Positions 55,050 to 62,522 of a stretch of 64,000 nucleotides of DNA are shown piece after piece. The DNA lies in contig JAZDOK010000100.1 in NCBI GenBank assembly GCA_043798715.1, forward strand, positions 124,001 through 188,000, in the 5' to 3' direction. The DNA comes from JAZDOK01 sp043798715. Lineage in GTDB: Bacteria; Vulcanimicrobiota; JAZDOK01. Position 1 is the stretch's first letter. Each line of letters opens with the position of its first letter. A program made the position numbers and the translations under genes. Below the pieces are notes generated by a model. It ran no database searches. It worked only from the letters and a program-made list of their open reading frames with translations, and was not told where the DNA came from.

Positions 55050-55598
55050 ATTTCAATATAAGTCGCAATGGACGGCCCCGGAATATAGGCCGCGTGACCC
55101 CACGCGGCGGGAAATGATTGAAAGATAAAACAGAAAAACTAGAGCAATAAGTCAACGTGACCCTGTTGCTCTCTGCTGCTCTCCGGGGCGGTCGGGGGTA
55201 TCCCCCACGAAAGTACGCCATCGATTTCCCCGGCGAGGAAATCGCGACTCGGTGCTCAGCCTCGCTCGTCCCGCCTTTGGCGGGACACCGTGCCCGCTCG
55301 GCCTCCGCAACGCCTTTCTTAGGGAGACACCCCCTCCTCCCCGTTTCTTTCTGAGCAATCTGAATCTGGGCATTATAAAGGAGGACGCGAAGATGCACGG
55401 GCTACATTTTTGCAAACGGAATGACTGTGTCAGTTTATCGAGAAAATCCAGGCGATGAAATTAAAAAGCAGGAAGAGAACTTTCAAGTTTCAAGCGCTGA
55501 CCACCAGACAAACCCCCTCTACTAATTCCTAATTCGCGTAATTCTGGCTTCCTGGCAGCAGTAATACTTTAAGTTTAACTTTTATGTTTACTTGATAG
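55050..55598. other. Non-coding stretch with several strong hairpins
   Basis: No credible gene in about 550 bp. Notable pairs: GGGGGTATCCCCC (55194-55206); CGATTTCC/GGAAATCG (55222-55229, 55237-55244); GTCCCGCC/GGCGGGAC (55268-55275, 55279-55286). These lie within a GC-rich block, 55155-55350, whose composition differs sharply from the AT-rich DNA that follows. It may be a structured RNA, a decayed mobile element or a compound repeat. Right of 55360 the DNA becomes AT-rich. Confidence 0.5.
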
Positions 55599-55627
55599 TT
55601 GACTTCTAAAATAACTTGTGCTATATT
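55599..55627 (+). promoter_or_regulatory. Promoter of the HARE-HTH gene group
   Basis: TTGACT (55599-55604) and TATATT (55622-55627) are spaced 17 bp, 29 bp before the ATG at 55657. No obvious operator. Confidence 0.65.
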
Positions 55628-55656
55628 AATTGTATCATGCGTGGAGGTGAAGATTT

Positions 55657-56232
55657 ATGAGCGAAAAAGCGGGACTATCGATTTCGGACTTCGTTGAAGA
55701 AGATGCGAAGAGACTTAAGGAACTCTTAGCTCAAAGAGCTCAACTAGAAGTTCAAATAAAAGAAGTAGAGGAAAAATACAGAAGGGGTTTGGCTTATCTC
55801 GAATGTAAATTTCCCGATATCGCTTCCAAGTTAAAAGAAGAGGTAATGGGGGAACTTAAAGGGGAGGAAGTCGAAGTTTTAGGAAAAGCAGTTTTTCTAG
55901 AAGATTTAGTTGATGAGATATTTGCTAAAAATAATAATCGCCCTATGACAGGGAGGGAAGTTTATGAGGAGATAATTAATCAAGGGCTTGAGACTTCTTG
56001 TGATTATTGGCCGCAAAAAAGACCAATAACTTCAATATCAATGAGATTAGCGTTACATCCTGAACGTTATGAACGAGTAGATGAACATAAAAAACTTTTC
56101 AAAATGAAGGAAAAGATCCAGATTGATGAGGGAGAGGAGGAGGAAATCGAGATCATCAGGGATACCGAGGATGTCATTGAAGAAGTAGAAGAAAGCGAAT
56201 TTCTTCCCGGCGGAAAGTATTACCAGCACTGA
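55657..56232 (+). CDS. Coiled-coil and HARE-HTH-like protein
   Basis: A 191-residue acidic protein in AT-rich DNA. Residues 15-50 form a coiled coil (KELLAQRAQLEVQIKEVEEK). The region about 80-150 (LVDEIFAKNNNRPMTGREVY, then SISMRLALHPERYERV and KLFKM) resembles the HARE-HTH winged helix found in RNA polymerase delta subunit and in DNA-modification or restriction proteins. The tail is strongly acidic. GGAGGTGA precedes the ATG. First of four co-directed genes of unknown joint role. Confidence 0.72.
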   Translation: MSEKAGLSISDFVEEDAKRLKELLAQRAQLEVQIKEVEEKYRRGLAYLECKFPDIASKLKEEVMGELKGEEVEVLGKAVFLEDLVDEIFAKNNNRPMTGREVYEEIINQGLETSCDYWPQKRPITSISMRLALHPERYERVDEHKKLFKMKEKIQIDEGEEEEIEIIRDTEDVIEEVEESEFLPGGKYYQH

Positions 56233-56304
56233 AATCATCGAGGTTCCGGCCAAGGAAGGGAATTAAGTGTCCCCATAATTGTATTGTCTGAAAGGGGAAA
56301 CGGC

Positions 56305-56733
56305 ATGACTGGTGACTTTATTGATAAAATTGTGAACGGCGAAATTACTTTGGAAGAAGTGATTGATTATAGAGAAAGCGGCCAGTTCATTATCGCAGGA
56401 AAAACCATTCTCCCTAACGTCAGTATAACAACGGCACAATGTGATGGATATAATAAGGGGAAGTGGTTAACTTTCGTTTTTTCTACGCACCACTCTACAT
56501 TTGCTGAGAAACAGATGAAGGAAACCCTGGATCGTCCTACTCCTAAAGAAATTACAATTATTGGTGCTGCCGACACTTTAGAAGAAGCCATTAAAACACA
56601 CCGTGAAACGATCATGTATGGTTTAGCTGAATTGGATGACGATAGTTTTATGGACCTGTTTTCACTCTTGGATAAATGCGAGGAGTATGACTATATTTAT
56701 TTTAAAAGCGATAAATATCGAGATTGGAGGTAA
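56305..56733 (+). CDS. Small protein of unknown function
   Basis: A 142-residue soluble acidic protein without recognised motif. The C-terminal 40 residues are rich in Asp, Glu and Tyr. The ATG at 56305 is chosen for AAGGGG 7-8 nt upstream; a TTG seven codons earlier has none. AT-rich like its neighbours and 72 bp downstream of the HARE-HTH gene. Confidence 0.65.
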   Translation: MTGDFIDKIVNGEITLEEVIDYRESGQFIIAGKTILPNVSITTAQCDGYNKGKWLTFVFSTHHSTFAEKQMKETLDRPTPKEITIIGAADTLEEAIKTHRETIMYGLAELDDDSFMDLFSLLDKCEEYDYIYFKSDKYRDWR

Positions 56734-56799
56734 TTAAAAGAAATATGAAAATATGTCCAAATTTTTTAATTTTTATGAGAGGAAGGAGGTGAATAATTT

Positions 56800-56889
56800 A
56801 TGAATATTAATTGGAAACATATCCTTAATGTAGCAATAGCTGTTTTGACGGTAGTCGGCGCAAGTATACCAGATCCCAATGATAAATAA
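56800..56889 (+). CDS. 29-residue hydrophobic peptide
   Basis: A short ORF with an almost ideal Shine-Dalgarno AAGGAGGTGA, 7 nt before the ATG. The product is MNINWKHILNVAIAVLTVVG followed by ASIPDPNDK: a short basic start, one hydrophobic helix of about 14-16 residues and a polar Pro-Asp tail. This is the profile of a small membrane peptide, such as a type I toxin-like or phage-type regulatory peptide. No antisense RNA partner could be identified. Confidence 0.55.
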   Translation: MNINWKHILNVAIAVLTVVGASIPDPNDK

Positions 56890-57018
56890 TCGAACTTATA
56901 TTATTCCGCACCTGCTTAATGGGAAGAGATGGGTATGGGCTAAGGGATCTCCGAATTTCAAACAAAGGCGGGACACGACCGACAGAAGTAAAAAGTAGTA
57001 TTGAGGGGGAGTGTCAGT

Positions 57019-57741
57019 ATGTTGAAGACTCTGTCGAAAGAACTGCAGGAGTTGTATCAGACAATGCAAAAATGCACAGAGTGTAAGCTTGGTAAGGAGG
57101 GGCAGAATAAACCTAAACCTGGCGAAAGATATTGGCGCCAACATGGATGGGGCAAGGAAACCGACCTGGTAATTATCGGTATGAACCCAACCTCTGGAAG
57201 AAATGGTGATCCAGACGGGATTCCTTGGGGCCGTCCAACCTTAAGTGGCATGCCCTTCAACGACACTTACCTTCATTGGGCATTGAGGAATCTTGGTTGG
57301 TGTGATTGTGAGGATTTAGGGAAATGTGAGCACAGGTGGTATCAGACCAATATTGTAAAGTGCTGTACCTCCGATAATCAGCTAATATTTCCAAGGGATA
57401 AAGAATTTATCCAGCCCTGCATGAAAAACTTTTTATTGAAAGAGTTGAAACTCTTAAAACCCAAAGCAATTTTACTAATGGGCAAAACTGTTGGACCATC
57501 CTTCGGATTTAAAATTATTCCTGATATCCGCAATTCTAAAGAGGTATTTCCTTTTTACGATAGAACATCACTTGCGGATACGGATATGGGCATAAACTCG
57601 GTTGTCGGTATCATTAACCATTCAAATTATTGGAGAAAAGGTACACGGCTTACGGAACCGAAAAAAGAAAAAGTTAAAGAGTATATAGGACAGATTCAAC
57701 CAATATTAGAGAGAGCCAAACTAAAGTTGACGAGTCGATAG
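57019..57741 (+). CDS. Uracil-DNA glycosylase superfamily protein
   Basis: A 240-residue protein of the UDG superfamily, closest by motif to the iron-sulfur family 4/5 type. Cys19 and Cys22 in KCTECKLG and further Cys residues in NIVKCC and FIQPC fit a 4Fe-4S cluster. DLVIIGMNPTSG is the water-activating motif 1, and GIINHSNYW takes the place of motif 2 (HPS), so it is divergent. Could remove uracil or damaged bases from DNA. The ATG at 57019 follows GGGGGAG; the earlier TTG is within it. AT-rich. Confidence 0.8.
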   Translation: MLKTLSKELQELYQTMQKCTECKLGKEGQNKPKPGERYWRQHGWGKETDLVIIGMNPTSGRNGDPDGIPWGRPTLSGMPFNDTYLHWALRNLGWCDCEDLGKCEHRWYQTNIVKCCTSDNQLIFPRDKEFIQPCMKNFLLKELKLLKPKAILLMGKTVGPSFGFKIIPDIRNSKEVFPFYDRTSLADTDMGINSVVGIINHSNYWRKGTRLTEPKKEKVKEYIGQIQPILERAKLKLTSR

Positions 57742-57791
57742 ATAAGATTGCTGCCCAATAAAAGACCTGATATGACCCCATGGGAAAAAGC

Positions 57792-57833
57792 AAATAATGG
57801 GGCCTGGTCTACAAATAATGGGGCCTGGTCTAC
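57792..57833. repeat. Perfect tandem 21-bp duplication
   Basis: Two identical 21-bp units (57792-57812 and 57813-57833), each AAATAATGGGGCCTGGTCTA plus C. The unit is a multiple of three, so it leaves frames open, but no gene is convincing here. Likely a slippage-prone microsatellite-like site. Confidence 0.85.
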
Positions 57834-57868
57834 ACAATTGACGGAATACATGGCAATCGGGGAATCAA

Positions 57869-57893
57869 GGGGCACGTTGCAACGTGCCCCTAC
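57869..57893. repeat. GTAGGGGC-type palindromic repeat, copy 3
   Basis: The 22-bp stretch from 57869 to 57890 (GGGGCACGTTG and its exact reverse complement) is a perfect palindrome, followed by TAC so that the right arm reads GCCCCTAC. The left outer arm is degenerate. Same family as the copies at 13600, 55027, 59500 and 59561. Confidence 0.75.
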
Positions 57894-57916
57894 TTGCCCT
57901 ACGCTCTCAGGAAGAA

Positions 57917-57977
57917 GGTTCTGCCAGGTGTACGGCTTGGCAGAACCATTGACCCTTGAAGTTTACTCTGTTATAAT
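57917..57977 (+). promoter_or_regulatory. Promoter and operator-like inverted repeat of the DUF433-DUF5615 pair
   Basis: GGTTCTGCCA (57917-57926) and TGGCAGAACC (57938-57947) form a perfect 10-bp inverted repeat with an 11-bp spacer. It ends 1 bp before the -35 TTGACC (57949-57954). The -10 TATAAT (57972-57977) follows at 17 bp. The placement suits autorepression by the toxin-antitoxin complex. Confidence 0.7.
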
Positions 57978-58033
57978 CTTTTTAGAGAGCCGGAATCAGG
58001 GATTTCAGAATTAAATAACCGGAGGTCGCTGTC

Positions 58034-58258
58034 ATGGTGGAAGATTGGAGAAACTACATTGTCAGCACGCCGGAGGTGCTGAAAGGAAAGCCGCGCATCT
58101 CCGGCACGAGAATCCCGGCCAGCTTGATTTTGGGATATTTGGCCGCAGGCAAGACCCCTCAAGAAATTATTGCGGATTTTCCCGATTTAAAAGAAGAGCA
58201 TATCTCTGCGTGCCTTAATTTCGCCCGCGATCTTTCGGAGTATGAGGCCGCTGCCTGA
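58034..58258 (+). CDS. DUF433 antitoxin-type protein
   Basis: A 74-residue DUF433 protein. GKPRISGTRIPASLILGYLA and KTPQEIIADFPDLKEEHISA are the hallmark of the family, a helix-turn-helix fold. DUF433 genes almost always precede a DUF5615 PIN-like gene and are taken to be its antitoxin and repressor. Its stop overlaps the next ATG (TGATG). GGAGGT precedes the ATG. Confidence 0.93.
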   Translation: MVEDWRNYIVSTPEVLKGKPRISGTRIPASLILGYLAAGKTPQEIIADFPDLKEEHISACLNFARDLSEYEAAA

Positions 58259-58626
58259 TGTCCCTGCGTTTTTTTGCCGATCATTGCGTTCCTGAAGAAG
58301 TCGTTCGGGCTCTTGAGGACACAGGATTCGAAGCTTTTCGCCTGCGCCAACATCTTCAGACTGATGCACCGGACCGGGATGTCATCTTTAAAGCTCAGGA
58401 GCTCGAAGCCATACTGGTTTCTTTAAACGGCGACTTTGCAGACATCGTCAGCTACCCCCCGGAGAAATTCCGCGGCATCATCTCCTTGCAGGTGAGGAAT
58501 CATCCGGAGATTCTGCCGGATTTATTGAGGACGCTCACGGAGTATCTCACTCTTCACGACACGATGGAGTTTTATGTGGGAAAGCTTTTTATTATCGAGG
58601 CCTCCCGTATTCGAATTCGCACCTGA
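58258..58626 (+). CDS. DUF5615 PIN-like toxin
   Basis: A 122-residue PIN-like (Mut7-C related) protein. FFADHCVPEEVVRAL with the first Asp, PDRDVIFKAQ and LVSLNGDFADI with further acidic residues match the DUF5615 active-site order. It is probably an RNase toxin, kept in check by the DUF433 partner one base upstream. Expected length. The pair lies in a repeat-rich accessory region. Confidence 0.93.
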   Translation: MSLRFFADHCVPEEVVRALEDTGFEAFRLRQHLQTDAPDRDVIFKAQELEAILVSLNGDFADIVSYPPEKFRGIISLQVRNHPEILPDLLRTLTEYLTLHDTMEFYVGKLFIIEASRIRIRT

Positions 58627-58762
58627 GTATTCCACGCCGTAATTAAGCTTCAAACCTTAACTTCTTGCTCTAATTTTTCTGAAAGGGATACCAGGGCAGG
58701 CACGGGTCTGTGGAATAAAATATTTATTTAGCTTTGCTTGCCGCATGGCTTTAATGAGCCCG

Positions 58763-58791
58763 TTGCCTTATCCGACTACAAATGGTATTAT
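58763..58791 (+). promoter_or_regulatory. Promoter of the Uma2 gene
   Basis: TTGCCT (58763-58768) and TATTAT (58786-58791) are spaced 17 bp; the leader to the ATG at 58829 is about 30 nt. The 200-bp gap from 58627 holds nothing else of note. Confidence 0.6.
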
Positions 58792-58828
58792 TGTAATGTA
58801 ATGAAAGAGGCAAAAGGAGGCAGATAGG

Positions 58829-59413
58829 ATGAGCCTTCCACTTCCGAAAAAGGATCAAAAATTCACTTATGGGGATTACCTCACCTGGCTGGATGAAGAG
58901 CGCTGGGAATTGATTGACGGCGTTCCTTACAATATGACGCCGGCGCCTTCTGTTGGTCACCAGAGTATCCTTGTGGAACTATCCCGACAATTCGCCAATT
59001 ATCTGGTTGAAAAAACTTGTAAAGTTTTTGTGGCACCTTTCGACGTACGCCTGCCGGCAGGGGATGAAGCTGATGAAGAGATAGAAACCGTGGTGCAGCC
59101 GGATCTCGTGATAATTTGTGAGCCTGCAAAGTTGGACGAGAAGGGATGCAAAGGCGCCCCGGATCTGGTGGCGGAAATTCTCTCCCCCAATACTTCCCGG
59201 AAAGACCAGTTAGAAAAATTTTCGCTCTATGAACGAGTCGGAGTCAAAGAATATTGGGTGGTTCACCCCACGGATAAAATCCTCATGGTATTCAATCTGG
59301 ATGAAAAAAGCCGATACGGGCGACCGGAGATCTATTCCGAGGAAGATTCCGTCCCAGTCGGTCTTTTCTCAGGCGATCTAGTCATTGACCTTAAAACCGT
59401 TTTCAAGGCGTAG
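58829..59413 (+). CDS. Uma2-family (DUF820) putative endonuclease
   Basis: A 194-residue PD-(D/E)XK-like protein. ERWELIDGVPYNM, VQPDLVIICEPAKL, PDLVAEILSPNT and KEYWVVHP are the family blocks, with the Glu of ELIDG, the Asp of QPDL and the Glu-x-Leu of EILS as the likely metal site. Uma2 proteins are abundant in accessory DNA of cyanobacteria and other phyla, with unproven roles. AGGAGG precedes the ATG by 9-10 nt. Confidence 0.92.
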   Translation: MSLPLPKKDQKFTYGDYLTWLDEERWELIDGVPYNMTPAPSVGHQSILVELSRQFANYLVEKTCKVFVAPFDVRLPAGDEADEEIETVVQPDLVIICEPAKLDEKGCKGAPDLVAEILSPNTSRKDQLEKFSLYERVGVKEYWVVHPTDKILMVFNLDEKSRYGRPEIYSEEDSVPVGLFSGDLVIDLKTVFKA

Positions 59414-59499
59414 GATTCATCCTCAAATTCATCGCTCTCCGGGCCTCGTTTCTCAGCAGGCCGGGTCGTGCGTTGTGGACCCATTCCGCACCAATATCC

Positions 59500-59525
59500 G
59501 TAGGGGCAATCTCCCTTGGTTGCCC
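59500..59525. repeat. GTAGGGGC-type repeat, copy 4 (degenerate)
   Basis: CCGTAGGGGCAA (59498-59509) faces TTGCCC (59520-59525) around a 10-nt loop. It shares the CCGTAGGGGC arm with the stop-codon copies but has a short stem. Confidence 0.55.
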
Positions 59526-59560
59526 GTGGCTCACAGGCACAGGGCAGGCACAGGGGAAAT

Positions 59561-59584
59561 GGGCGACGCATGCGTCGCCCCTAC
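59561..59584. repeat. GTAGGGGC-type palindromic repeat, copy 5
   Basis: GGGCGACGCATGCGTCGCCC (59561-59580) is a perfect 20-bp palindrome, followed by CTAC. Read leftward the arm is CCGTAGGGGC, and its TAG (59581-59583) is the stop codon of the DUF366 gene. Confidence 0.8.
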
Positions 59585-60138
59585 GGGACCGGCCTCACCT
59601 TGGTCGTGGCGTGGCGGATGGAGTCCACTTCTTCTGAGAAGGCGGAAAGGATCAGGAGGGCAAAGTCTTTGGCCTCTACGCCCAGATCCCCGAGGCCGAT
59701 GGCGGGGACAGGGGTGTTTAAGCTGCTGACGTTGAGCCCGACGTGGATGAGGGACGAGGCGGGGGCGGTGGTGGCGATGGAGACGGACAGCTTTCTTCCG
59801 TTTATGAAGAGGTCATCCCCATCGCGCAGGATCGGGGGCTCCCTTTTGATCTGCTCCAGGCGCTCCTTGATTATGGCCATGAGGAGCCGCTGGCGCAGGA
59901 CCGCCTTTTCCAGATCGGTTTCCATGAATTCGGCGATAAAGTGGAGCATGTCTTCACTGTAGATGGTAAGACGCGCCGCCAGGTCCTCAAGATCCACCAT
60001 GTGCTCAAAAGAGACGTCGCATTTTCCTCTGAAGGCTACCATCGCCTCCCCGGAAACACCGGTCAACTCCCGGATAAAGCCCGAGTGGAGCTGGCTTCCA
60101 TCGTAATCAATGGGTTGGTTGATGAATTCAGTATGCAA
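59581..60138 (-). CDS. DUF366 family protein
   Basis: A 185-residue protein with the DUF366 pattern: IDYDGSQLHSGFIRELTGV at the start, FRGKCDVSFEHMVDLED, then HFIAEFME and HVGLNVSS. The family is small and often found beside queC and queD, suggesting a queuosine or 7-deazaguanine-related role; no activity is known to me. TTG start with GGGGGA 7 nt upstream; it overlaps the queC end by 11 bp. It ends with the TAG of a palindromic repeat and is the last gene of the folC operon. Confidence 0.85.
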   Translation of the reverse strand: MHTEFINQPIDYDGSQLHSGFIRELTGVSGEAMVAFRGKCDVSFEHMVDLEDLAARLTIYSEDMLHFIAEFMETDLEKAVLRQRLLMAIIKERLEQIKREPPILRDGDDLFINGRKLSVSIATTAPASSLIHVGLNVSSLNTPVPAIGLGDLGVEAKDFALLILSAFSEEVDSIRHATTKVRPVP

Positions 60139-60823
60139 AGTCCAATCCCCCTTCCGGAATAGTCCCGGCTGCCGTCGCCGCGCGTTTTAGTCTCAGGCAG
60201 GATTCACATCGGCCGCATTGCTTCCTTCCTCCCTCGTAGCAGCTCCAGATAAGGTTGAGGGGAAGTTTCTGTTTTAAGGCAAGAGAAAAAATCTGTTCTT
60301 TCGCAAGAGTCATGGTGCACGAAAAGACCCTGGTTTTTCTAAGTGTGGAATACTTAAGCGAATTGTTTATCGCCTCGATGAATTCAGGCGTGTTGTCGGA
60401 GAATGTAGCCCCCTCCTCGCTGTTGAAGCCGGCCAGAATAAGGGAGGCTTTCTCCTTTTCGGCGTAGCAGGCGGCGATATTGATGAAGAGGCCGTTCCGG
60501 TTCGGAACCCAGACGGCCGCCGCCGAATCGCGTGCTTTACAGGCGCTGTCATCGAGTTCCTCGATGGAAAGCTCGGGCAGTTTAAGATCCCGCCGCACCA
60601 GTGCGGTCGCGGTTATCTCCCGGAGCCAGTCGAGCTTAAGGGACGACCAGGGCGCGGAATAATGCTCCGCCAGGCACCGGGCGCTCTTAATTTCCCGCTC
60701 TGCCGCTCTCTGGCCGTAGTCGAAGGTGAGGGCCAGCGCAATTTCCGTATTTTCGGCGGCCCAGGCCAGGTTGACCGCCGAGTCAAGGCCCCCGGATAGA
60801 AGGATGACCGAGCGCTCAGACAT
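60128..60823 (-). CDS. queC: 7-cyano-7-deazaguanine synthase
   Basis: A 231-residue enzyme that makes preQ0 in queuosine synthesis. The PP-loop is LLSGGLDSAV (residues 8-17); VPNRNGLFINIA follows. A zinc site near the end has CYEGG and CGRCESC. The ATG at 60823 is chosen because it overlaps the queD stop by 8 bp and lies at the family's usual start; longer forms extend into queD. Confidence 0.96.
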   Translation of the reverse strand: MSERSVILLSGGLDSAVNLAWAAENTEIALALTFDYGQRAAEREIKSARCLAEHYSAPWSSLKLDWLREITATALVRRDLKLPELSIEELDDSACKARDSAAAVWVPNRNGLFINIAACYAEKEKASLILAGFNSEEGATFSDNTPEFIEAINNSLKYSTLRKTRVFSCTMTLAKEQIFSLALKQKLPLNLIWSCYEGGRKQCGRCESCLRLKRAATAAGTIPEGGLDFAY

Positions 60824-61250
60824 CTTCCCCCGGCGCGTAGCCGGCCCAGGCATCGGGCGATTCCAATACCCTGACTTTTTTAATCCGCAGTCGCTTTCCC
60901 TGGAAGGCTTTATTGAGGCGTTCAAAGAGTATTTTAGCTATGTTTTCAGCCGTGGGGTTGAGCCGGTCGAAAGGTTCGATTTCATTCAGACAGCCATGGT
61001 CAAAAGCGTCAACGAGCCTCTGGAGGACTTTTTTAAATTTAGAGAAATCGCAGACCATGCCGCTTTCATCCAGGGATTCCGCGGAAATGATCGCTTCAAC
61101 CTCCCAGCGGTGGCCGTGAAGGGCGGCGCACTTCCCCCGATAGCCCCGCAAATAGTGGGCCGCGTCGAAATGCGTGCGCAGGCCGAGTTCAAACATGGCG
61201 GATTTTCCCGCGGTCTTTCCAAGGCCTTCTCTTGTGCGGCTCGGGCGCAT
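60816..61250 (-). CDS. queD: 6-carboxy-5,6,7,8-tetrahydropterin synthase
   Basis: A 144-residue QueD/PTPS-I, the second step of queuosine synthesis. THFDAAHYLRGYRGKCAALHGH gives, in parts, the zinc His residues and the catalytic Cys of CxxxHGH; DFSKFKKVLQ and NPTAENIA follow. The ATG at 61250 has GGAGG 9 nt upstream. The ATG at 61196 matches the common N-terminus better, giving 126 residues. It is 2 bp from the PilZ gene. Confidence 0.95.
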   Translation of the reverse strand: MRPSRTREGLGKTAGKSAMFELGLRTHFDAAHYLRGYRGKCAALHGHRWEVEAIISAESLDESGMVCDFSKFKKVLQRLVDAFDHGCLNEIEPFDRLNPTAENIAKILFERLNKAFQGKRLRIKKVRVLESPDAWAGYAPGEDV

Positions 61251-61252
61251 CC

Positions 61253-61648
61253 CTAAGGCCCTCCTTTTGTCACGACGGAGCGGTATCGCTCGATGTATTC
61301 CTTTAATTTTCTGTGATTGGTGGCGTCGAGATCAATGAATTCAATTCCAGTCTCGAACTGCTGGCGGCCAAGCGGGTTAACCCAGGCGATTTTTCCGCGC
61401 GCGTTGATCGATGTGTGGATGGAATGGAGAAGAATGATAAGCTGCAGGATTTCCCCCGGCATGACCTTGACCTGAGTGACGGCCCTGATTCCGCCCTCGC
61501 TCACGTTGTCGGTGAAGAGCTTGAAGGTTTCAAAGTCCTCATCTCTCTTGCCTAGGATGGTCAGGATATTGCGGATGCGCTCAAATTTCCTCCGCTCAAA
61601 AGGTATTTCAATGTGCTCATCCGGATTTTTTTTCTTTAGAAACCACAT
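61253..61648 (-). CDS. PilZ-domain protein
   Basis: A 131-residue single PilZ domain. ERRKFERI near residue 19 is the Arg-rich arm, though its spacing departs from RxxxR-type consensus, and DNVSEGGIRA is the D/NxSxxG motif; FEFIDLD-type end segment EFIDLDATNHRKL follows. Such domains bind cyclic di-GMP. Its place inside a folate/queuosine operon is odd and may reflect simple co-transcription. AAGGAG lies 10 nt before the ATG. Confidence 0.88.
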   Translation of the reverse strand: MWFLKKKNPDEHIEIPFERRKFERIRNILTILGKRDEDFETFKLFTDNVSEGGIRAVTQVKVMPGEILQLIILLHSIHTSINARGKIAWVNPLGRQQFETGIEFIDLDATNHRKLKEYIERYRSVVTKGGP

Positions 61649-61667
61649 CAGGCAGGCACTCCTTTTT

Positions 61668-62522
61668 TTACGATATTCTTATCCCTATTTCAGCTTCCTC
61701 TTGCGCGTGCAGGATCGCCTCAGTCATTTTAACTACCAGTGACATTTTCTTTACCTCATGGACCCGCACGATATCGGCGCCTTGCGCGATTCCCCAGGCG
61801 ACGGTGGCTGCCGTTCCCATCAGGCGGTCTCCGACAGGTAGACCGAGCGCGTGGCCTATAAATGATTTCCTTGACGTGCTCAGGATAAGCGGCCTTCCCA
61901 GAGTTTTGAACTCGGAGAATCTTTTCAGCACCATGAGATTTTGGGAGGTATTTTTCCCGAAACCGATACCTGGATCCAAAATAAGCTTTTCGCGGCTCAC
62001 GCCGGCGCGATCGGCTATCTTCATGGATTCCTCGAGGTCGTCCTTGATTTCATTGATCAGATCCTGATAGTATGCATTCTCCCTGTTGTGCATCAGGACG
62101 ACGGGGACCGAAAATTCGGCGGCGACTTCGGCCATGGCGGGATCGGCCCTGAAGCCCCAGGCGTCGTTGATGAGACAGGCTCCTCCCTGAAGAGCCCGTC
62201 GTGCCACCTCCGCCATGGAAGTGTCCACGGAGACAGGCAGGGGAATCATGTCAGCGATGGCCTCTACGGCCGGAATGATGCGCCGGAGTTCTTCCTCCAC
62301 AGTGGCCGGTGTTGAACCGGGGCGGGTAGACTCCCCGCCGATGTCCAGAAGATCCGCCCCATCCTCCATGAACTGGGCCGCCTGACGCATTACGGCATCC
62401 ATATTTACGGAAAGCCCGTCCCTGGAGAATGAATCCGGAGTCATGTTGATGATTCCCATGACTAGAGGCCTTTCCCCCAGGCGGAGTTCATAGGGGCCGG
62501 CAGTTATAGTCCAATCGGACAT
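61668..62522 (-). CDS. folP: Dihydropteroate synthase
   Basis: A 284-residue TIM-barrel enzyme of folate synthesis. MGIINMTPDSFSRDG, DIGGESTRPGS, VSVDTSMAEVARRAL, LILDPGIGFGK and STSRKSFIG are all in order; the C-terminal VRVHEVKKM closes the site. The start overlaps folC by 19 bp. Confidence 0.96.
   Translation of the reverse strand: MSDWTITAGPYELRLGERPLVMGIINMTPDSFSRDGLSVNMDAVMRQAAQFMEDGADLLDIGGESTRPGSTPATVEEELRRIIPAVEAIADMIPLPVSVDTSMAEVARRALQGGACLINDAWGFRADPAMAEVAAEFSVPVVLMHNRENAYYQDLINEIKDDLEESMKIADRAGVSREKLILDPGIGFGKNTSQNLMVLKRFSEFKTLGRPLILSTSRKSFIGHALGLPVGDRLMGTAATVAWGIAQGADIVRVHEVKKMSLVVKMTEAILHAQEEAEIGIRIS

Noticed and set aside
55152..55458. Several 60-90-codon ORFs on both strands of the GC-rich block
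   Set aside because: All cross perfect hairpins, overlap each other and lack ribosome sites.
57748..58014. An 88-codon ORF across the 21-bp tandem repeat and palindrome
   Set aside because: It runs through three non-coding repeats and a promoter; composition is not protein-like.
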